This document shows, in pieces, positions 59,253 to 64,000 of a stretch of DNA of 64,000 bases. Position 1 is the first letter of the stretch; every line of letters begins with the position of its first letter. Origin of the DNA: Sodalis sp. dw_96 (lineage in GTDB: Bacteria; Pseudomonadota; Gammaproteobacteria; Enterobacterales; Enterobacteriaceae); contig NZ_JAAVUT010000011.1 in NCBI RefSeq assembly GCF_018449575.1, forward strand, positions 62,001-126,000. The letters are read 5' to 3'. Below the pieces are notes generated by a model. The model searched no databases, was not told the origin of the DNA, and was given only the letters and a program-made list of their open reading frames with translations. The position numbers and the translations under genes were made by a program.

Positions 59253-60494
59253 TTATGATTGTGCGTGGGAAGAGGAGCCATGGCTGCGTTTTCCACCATG
59301 ATGCGGCGTCTGGGCCGTGGCGGGAGCCTGTTGGCCGCCTGCCGCGGCCGGTTGCGCTAGCTTGATACGGGCGCCGTCGCTCAGGCGGTCCATGCCGTCC
59401 ATTACCACGGTTTGACCCGCCGCGAGACCGGAGAGAATGACGGTATTCTCACCGTTGCTCGGCCCCGGCGTCACCTTATGCACCGAGACGGTATTATCGG
59501 CATTCACCAGATAGACGAAGTTGCCCGGCGCCCCGGTCTGTATCGCCGGTGTCGGCACCAGGACCGCGTTTTGCAGCGTATCCACCAGCAGTTGTACATT
59601 CACGAATTCGTTTGGATACAATTGCTCGTCGTCATTGGGGAAGGTAGCGCGCAGGGTTACGGTGCCTGTACTGGTGGCCATCTGGTTGCCGATGGCATAC
59701 AGCGCGCCGACGGCAAGCTGTTTGCTGTTATCGCTGTTATATACCGTCACCGGCAGTTTTCCGCCGGCGCTGAATTGTTCCATCACCTGACCGAGGGCAT
59801 TCTGCGGCACGGTAAACTGCACCGTGGTGGGTTTCATGCTGGTGATGACCACGATGCCGGTAGAGCTGGATTCGGTGACATAATTGCCGACATCCACCAG
59901 CCGCAGGCCCACGCGTCCGTCGATGGGGGCGGTAATGCGGCAGTAGGCCAAATCAAGATCGTACTGGGCGATACTGGCCTCATCGGCTTTTACCGCCGCC
60001 GCGTCCTGTTCAACGGTGAATTTCTGATCGATAAACGTCTGTTCGGCTATGGACTTCTGGGCGTGGAGCTGGGTATAGAGCACCATGTCGGCGCGCGCCT
60101 GGTCAAGGCTCGCCTGATCCTTGGCTAACTGGGCCTGGGATTGCTGCTTGTCAATCTGGTATTGGCGGGGGTCGATTTGCGCGAGGAACTGTCCTTTTTT
60201 GACGTCCTGGCCTTCCTTATAGCCGACCTCGGTGAGATAGCCGCTCAGCTGGGGCAGCACGGTCACCGTGGAAACCGGCGTCACGGTGCCCAGTTCGTTG
60301 AGGATTTCCGGCATGCTGCCCAATGCGGCGGCGGTGGCGCTCACCACCTGCGGCGGCAAACCGGTTCTTTGTTTCTTGCCGTTAAGGTGATGGTACAAAA
60401 CGACGATGACCAGCACAACAATGACGACCACGGCTATAATTATACCGCGCCTTTTGTGACCCTGTTTGCCTGCTGTCGGGCCGTTGGTGCTCAT
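59253..60494 (-). CDS. RND periplasmic adaptor (membrane-fusion protein), MdtA/MuxA-like
   Basis: 413 residues. N-terminal membrane anchor (about 15-37), lipoyl halves (VLPQLSGYLTEVGYKEGQDV and ITAPIDGRVGLRLVDVGNYV), a coiled-coil hairpin between them (about 110-185), beta-barrel and membrane-proximal domains, and a His/Ser/Gly-rich tail. It joins the inner-membrane pumps to the outer-membrane channel. GAGAGGA precedes the ATG. First gene of the four-gene operon; unlike E. coli mdtABCD-baeSR no MFS gene or BaeSR regulator pair is present in the window. Confidence 0.94.
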   Translation of the reverse strand: MSTNGPTAGKQGHKRRGIIIAVVVIVVLVIVVLYHHLNGKKQRTGLPPQVVSATAAALGSMPEILNELGTVTPVSTVTVLPQLSGYLTEVGYKEGQDVKKGQFLAQIDPRQYQIDKQQSQAQLAKDQASLDQARADMVLYTQLHAQKSIAEQTFIDQKFTVEQDAAAVKADEASIAQYDLDLAYCRITAPIDGRVGLRLVDVGNYVTESSSTGIVVITSMKPTTVQFTVPQNALGQVMEQFSAGGKLPVTVYNSDNSKQLAVGALYAIGNQMATSTGTVTLRATFPNDDEQLYPNEFVNVQLLVDTLQNAVLVPTPAIQTGAPGNFVYLVNADNTVSVHKVTPGPSNGENTVILSGLAAGQTVVMDGMDRLSDGARIKLAQPAAAGGQQAPATAQTPHHGGKRSHGSSSHAQS

Positions 60495-60949
60495 AAATCC
60501 TCTCCCGGATACTTATAGTAAAGTGTCTCGCTGTTCCTGGGTTTGACCACTGCCGGAACGGCTCTCAAACTATCCGTATGCACTGAAGTGGTCAAATTAT
60601 TAAAATGCTTATTTATGTCATGCCTTTACTTTTCACTTTGCCTTCCGATTGTTGCAGCCCCGGTTTATCGTAGGGAAAACCCGCTTAAACCTCCCTGGAC
60701 TTAAAACAAATATCCAGGCGGGACAAGGCTGTTATCACAAGCAAACCGCCGGAGGACGGTTCGTCGAATGGCCTGAGGGGTCCGGCGCGGTCGTCAAAGG
60801 CCATTACAACCAAAGGTCATCAATGCTTACATTTGTAATGTCAAATGCCCATACCTTAGACGATCTATGCCCTGGCGGTTTGATTTGGAGTAAAGTATCG
60901 GCAACCTGGTTTATGAACCGACTAAAATAACGACAGTAAGAGGCGAATA
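60495..60949. other. Divergent gap between the efflux operon and deoC
   Basis: 455 bases. It must hold promoters for both sides. I see a small dyad ACATT-TGT-AATGT (60829-60841) but no BaeR-, CytR- or DeoR-like operator that I can defend. A 93-codon open frame (60649-60930) has no ribosome site and no recognisable features. Confidence 0.4.
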
Positions 60950-61633
60950 ATGAACTTGACCCTAAAAGAGCTGGCCGGGCTATTTGATCATACAAATTTA
61001 CGTGCCGATGCCACGCGCGGTGATTTCCAAAAACTTTGCGATGAAGCGCGTGAATATGGATTTGCTTCGGTTGCCGTTAATTCCTATCCTGTCGCGATGT
61101 GCCGCGAGATGTTGAAAGGCTCCGGCGTATTGACCGGTGCCGCCATCGGCTTCCCCTTGGGCCAAACCACCGTCGAAGCGAAAGTATTCGAAGCGCAAAA
61201 CGCCATCGATCGTGGAGCGCAAGAGTTTGATTATCTGCTCAACGTCGGCAAAGTAAAGGAGCATGATTACGGTTATATCGAGCGGGAAATGGAAGCCCTG
61301 GTAGGCGTTGCCCGCAAAGGGAACATTATATGTAAAGTCATTTTTGAAACCTGTTATCTAACCGAAAACGAAATTATCGAGGCGGCGAAAATAGCCGGCC
61401 TGGTCAAACCGGATTTTGTCAAAACCTCAACCGGTTTCGGCATCGCCGGAGCCACCCCTGAACATGTCACACTGATGAAAAAACATGCCGGCCGGGAAGT
61501 ACAGGTGAAAGCGGCGGGCGGGATCCGCAGTTATCAGGACGCCAAGATCATGATAGAAGCCGGCGCAACCCGCTTGGGCAGCTCGTCCGGCATAAAAATC
61601 ATTGAGGAAATGCGTCATATTCTCGGGGAGTAA
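60950..61633 (+). CDS. deoC: Deoxyribose-phosphate aldolase, short type
   Basis: 227 residues. It belongs to the short DeoC form seen in Bacillus and others rather than the 259-residue E. coli form. It splits 2-deoxyribose-5-phosphate into glyceraldehyde-3-phosphate and acetaldehyde. TIM barrel with Schiff-base Lys158 in FVKTSTGFG, second Lys187 in VKAAGGIR and Asp94 in EFDYLLN. AGAGG lies seven bases before the ATG. It stands alone, without deoA, deoB or deoD. Confidence 0.92.
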   Translation: MNLTLKELAGLFDHTNLRADATRGDFQKLCDEAREYGFASVAVNSYPVAMCREMLKGSGVLTGAAIGFPLGQTTVEAKVFEAQNAIDRGAQEFDYLLNVGKVKEHDYGYIEREMEALVGVARKGNIICKVIFETCYLTENEIIEAAKIAGLVKPDFVKTSTGFGIAGATPEHVTLMKKHAGREVQVKAAGGIRSYQDAKIMIEAGATRLGSSSGIKIIEEMRHILGE

Positions 61634-62082
61634 AATCCCTCCGAGGGCGTTGGCTCCGGCGCCCTGTCACCGCGCGATGGCTGGATAAACATGAGGGGCG
61701 TCGTTTATATGAAAAAATTGCTCCGATCGCCATGGTGTGATATTGCGTTATTTGTAATGATGACGTAGTCTCTGGGTTATAATAAAATTTCAAGAAGTAT
61801 CGAATTATTAAAATAATAGTAATATGTATCCAGTATGCCAAAGAAAATTTAAATTTTTATGAACATGGAACATAATTATTCCCATCCATTTCTGCGACGT
61901 AAACAATGTTGTCGGCAGCTCTTCTGGAAATATTTTACGTAGTAGAATTTTATATAAAATAATTTTTAATATTCTATTTGAGTAATTAACTTATAAAGAA
62001 ATCAATTCTTGGTCAATCTCCCGTCTCTCTATAACATGTGATAATAAAAAGTGCTAAAAATCACTTAATCGACAGGATTATT
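61634..62082. other. AT-rich gap before the unrecognised large gene
   Basis: About 450 bases. A weak AGGGCG/CGCCCT hairpin (61646-61667) after deoC has no T-run. From about 61700 the sequence becomes strongly AT-rich and has no gene; it probably carries the promoter of the gene at 62083. Confidence 0.5.
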
Positions 62083-64000
62083 ATGGACCAAATTGTTAAT
62101 GCTTCAATCAATACACCGATAATTAAGTTGGTAATGGAAAATGAAAAAACGGGAAAAGGCGCGGCTGAAATAATAAGTCTTTTTACGTCTATCCAGGCAT
62201 TGAAAAATGAAACGATCAACATCCCCGGCTCTGGGAGTTTTGGAAATAAAGGGAAACGCAGCATGGCGCATAATCTGCTCAGGTACTTCTACGCTTCCCA
62301 AGCCATTTTGCCCCCACGGGCAGGGATATCCGGTAATGCCGGAACCCGCCTGGCTGAGTTCCGGTCGTTCCTGGGTCAGCCTGACATAACATTACCGCGG
62401 ACCGGCCGTTTGCAACCCTACGCTTATCATCTGAGCGAGCCCAGCGTCGTGTCGTCCGTGACCCGGTCTGAGCGGCGGGCGGCAGAGGATATTCCGCCTT
62501 TTCCCAGCCGCGGCAAACGCCAGTTGGCCGATGAGGATTCAGCGGGATTACTGCCGTTTGCCATTCAAAATGAACACGTTGCCTTTTATTTGCAAAAAGA
62601 GGGTCTATTGAGCGTGGAGTCAGGGAGTGACGGTCCGTTACTGATTAACCGGGTCATTGATTTCCTGACGTGTCCGTCGCCGCATTTATCGGAGATTACC
62701 CGGGCATTACTGGCGGAATCCGGCCTCTTTGGCGCCCAAAAAAATGAAGCCCTGGGCATTGATTATCAGCGGCGGCAGGTTAACGCATGGATTGCCGCCA
62801 ACACCTTCGACGACTCACCGGAAGGCTTTTTCATGACGGTCATTATTAATAAGCGAATGGGGCGAAACGGACGCAAGCCGCGGCGACATATTAATAACGG
62901 CGAACTTCGCGCCGCGTTCAACCGGCATTTGGCCGGGTTAACCTCTCTGAATGCGACCGCCGTGCGACATATTTATAACGAAATCGTTGTGCCGACCATG
63001 CCGACTCTGGGCATACGCAAGGATAAAAAATTCAGGGAAGGCAACCGCGTCGGTTCCATGGAGTGGGTCTACCTGCACGCAGCAGCGCATTTTGCCCATG
63101 AGATGCAGCTTGGCTACGAGAAATTGTCAAAACGGACGCTGTTATCCTTAGGCATAGCACTGGAAGCCATGCTGCTTACCGATACGGTTTCAGCCGGCAT
63201 AATCCGTTTTTTTATCCGTCCCGCGTGTATTTATTTCCTGGTGAATAAAGTTATCAATGGCAAACTTATAACCAATGCCCGCGTTTTCACCGATCCTGAT
63301 ATCAGACAGGAGGCCGTAAAGACATTTTTCGCCGACAGCCAATTGCGCAACGAAAAGAATAATCCCTTTGGGCAATACAGCCGCGCCATCGAGGGTTATC
63401 GCACCCGTACCCAAATGGCCGAGGATATATTGCGCGAGCGCTGTGATGTGAATGCGAAAGGGCGTTATTCCGTCGACGCGGAAAGTTATAAAAATGGCTA
63501 CGACGGTTATGCCTGCCAAATGGCCAACGGCGGGCAGGAACCCACCATAGAATTGCTGCCTAATGTCAGCAATGAATTTCTCAAACAAAACCAGCATATC
63601 GCCGAACAATATCGAGCGGTGGATCTGTTGCTCCTGGCGGAGTCCTTCGATACGCTTTCCTCCGAGGACAGGCTATTTCTCGAAGAGCAAGAGATCAAGC
63701 TGGTCACGGCGCATTATTCCGCCTTTGATCAAGTCAGGGGGGCGCTGGGTGGGCACACCGTTCCGCGAAGCCGGTTGACCGTTGAGTTATCTCCCGAAGT
63801 CACGCTGTTCTCAACCACCGGCGCCGAAAAGATCTATGCGCTGCATCGCCGGGGAACGGGTTATATCCTCCAGCGGGTCGATCGCGATCCGTCCCGGTAT
63901 TATCCGTTGCTAAACGATTTGGCACCGCAAAAAGACCGGGACTACGTATTGAAAATATTCGCCGGCGGCAGCCAGGCTACCGTGTTGAAACGGGCCGGCG
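62083..64000 (+). CDS. Large protein of unknown function, running off the window end
   Basis: A single frame stays open from the ATG at 62083 (AGGA seven bases upstream) to the window end, 639 codons without a stop. I do not recognise the family. The first 60 residues (MDQIVNASINTPIIKLVMEN...) are encoded by AT-rich DNA, have no Sec signal and are polar; the rest is encoded by DNA of normal GC. Visible features: a basic IPPFPSRGKRQL segment near residue 138, and a possible hydrophobic stretch (about 355-395: LLSLGIALEAMLLTDTVSAG, then IRFFIRPACIYFLV). Size, composition and lack of an E. coli counterpart suggest a secreted toxin or effector, but that is inference only. Confidence 0.85.
   Translation, partial: MDQIVNASINTPIIKLVMENEKTGKGAAEIISLFTSIQALKNETINIPGSGSFGNKGKRSMAHNLLRYFYASQAILPPRAGISGNAGTRLAEFRSFLGQPDITLPRTGRLQPYAYHLSEPSVVSSVTRSERRAAEDIPPFPSRGKRQLADEDSAGLLPFAIQNEHVAFYLQKEGLLSVESGSDGPLLINRVIDFLTCPSPHLSEITRALLAESGLFGAQKNEALGIDYQRRQVNAWIAANTFDDSPEGFFMTVIINKRMGRNGRKPRRHINNGELRAAFNRHLAGLTSLNATAVRHIYNEIVVPTMPTLGIRKDKKFREGNRVGSMEWVYLHAAAHFAHEMQLGYEKLSKRTLLSLGIALEAMLLTDTVSAGIIRFFIRPACIYFLVNKVINGKLITNARVFTDPDIRQEAVKTFFADSQLRNEKNNPFGQYSRAIEGYRTRTQMAEDILRERCDVNAKGRYSVDAESYKNGYDGYACQMANGGQEPTIELLPNVSNEFLKQNQHIAEQYRAVDLLLLAESFDTLSSEDRLFLEEQEIKLVTAHYSAFDQVRGALGGHTVPRSRLTVELSPEVTLFSTTGAEKIYALHRRGTGYILQRVDRDPSRYYPLLNDLAPQKDRDYVLKIFAGGSQATVLKRAG

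Noticed and set aside
60649..60930. 93-codon ORF between the efflux operon and deoC
   Set aside because: No ribosome site, no recognisable domain; treated as promoter DNA.

Overview
The window looks like a chromosomal segment of a GC-rich member of the Enterobacterales. Most proteins are close, near full-length counterparts of Escherichia coli proteins, and they fall in blocks that match the E. coli 28-32 min region: rnb-fabI-sapFDCBA; pspF/pspABC-ycjX-ycjF-tyrR-tpx-ycjG-mpaA-mppA; zntB-fnrS-ttcA; nifJ(ydbK)-ydbJ-ldhA-ydbH-ynbE-azoR-hrpA. AT-rich islands with type III effector-like genes, several intergenic palindromic repeats and the loss of some neighbours (pspD, dbpA, hslJ, ydbL) would fit a host-associated relative such as a Sodalis-type bacterium. 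That assignment is an inference, not proven here.

Layout. 1-3.9 kb: a palindromic repeat and an AT-rich island with two tandem genes joining an IpaH/YopM-like leucine-rich repeat to a clostridial-toxin-like glycosyltransferase. The first is intact. The second keeps its frame throughout but has three TAA stops. 4-12.3 kb: RNase II, a YdeP-type molybdopterin oxidoreductase, a PTS EIICB, a LysR regulator and FabI. 12.4-17.8 kb: the complete sapABCDF operon. 17.9-18.06 kb: a ryhB small RNA with two Fur boxes. 18.1-23.5 kb: the phage-shock cluster with its sigma-54/IHF control region, then ycjX-ycjF. 23.6-29.5 kb: tyrR, tpx and the murein-peptide genes ycjG, mpaA and mppA. 29.6-34.8 kb: a MarR/FUSC divergent pair over a three-unit operator, then two CorA-family transporters. 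34.9-36.5 kb: FnrS with an FNR box, a proline-rich small protein and ttcA. 36.6-43.3 kb: a membrane protein, pyruvate:flavodoxin oxidoreductase, an orphan effector-like gene, a lipoprotein and D-lactate dehydrogenase. 43.3-51.2 kb: ydbH-ynbE, azoR, hrpA. 51.4-60.5 kb: a four-gene tripartite RND efflux operon with two different RND pumps and its own outer-membrane channel. 60.9-64 kb: a short-type deoC and a large unrecognised gene that runs off the window end.

Working together: envelope maintenance is the main theme. SapABCDF (peptide defence/transport), Psp (inner-membrane stress), YdbH-YnbE (envelope lipid transport), the RND and FUSC efflux systems and murein-peptide recycling all lie here. 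Anaerobic/iron control is the second theme: FnrS, RyhB, NifJ, LdhA. The least explained parts are the AT-rich effector-like genes at both ends and at 41 kb, and the families of palindromic and tandem repeats between genes.
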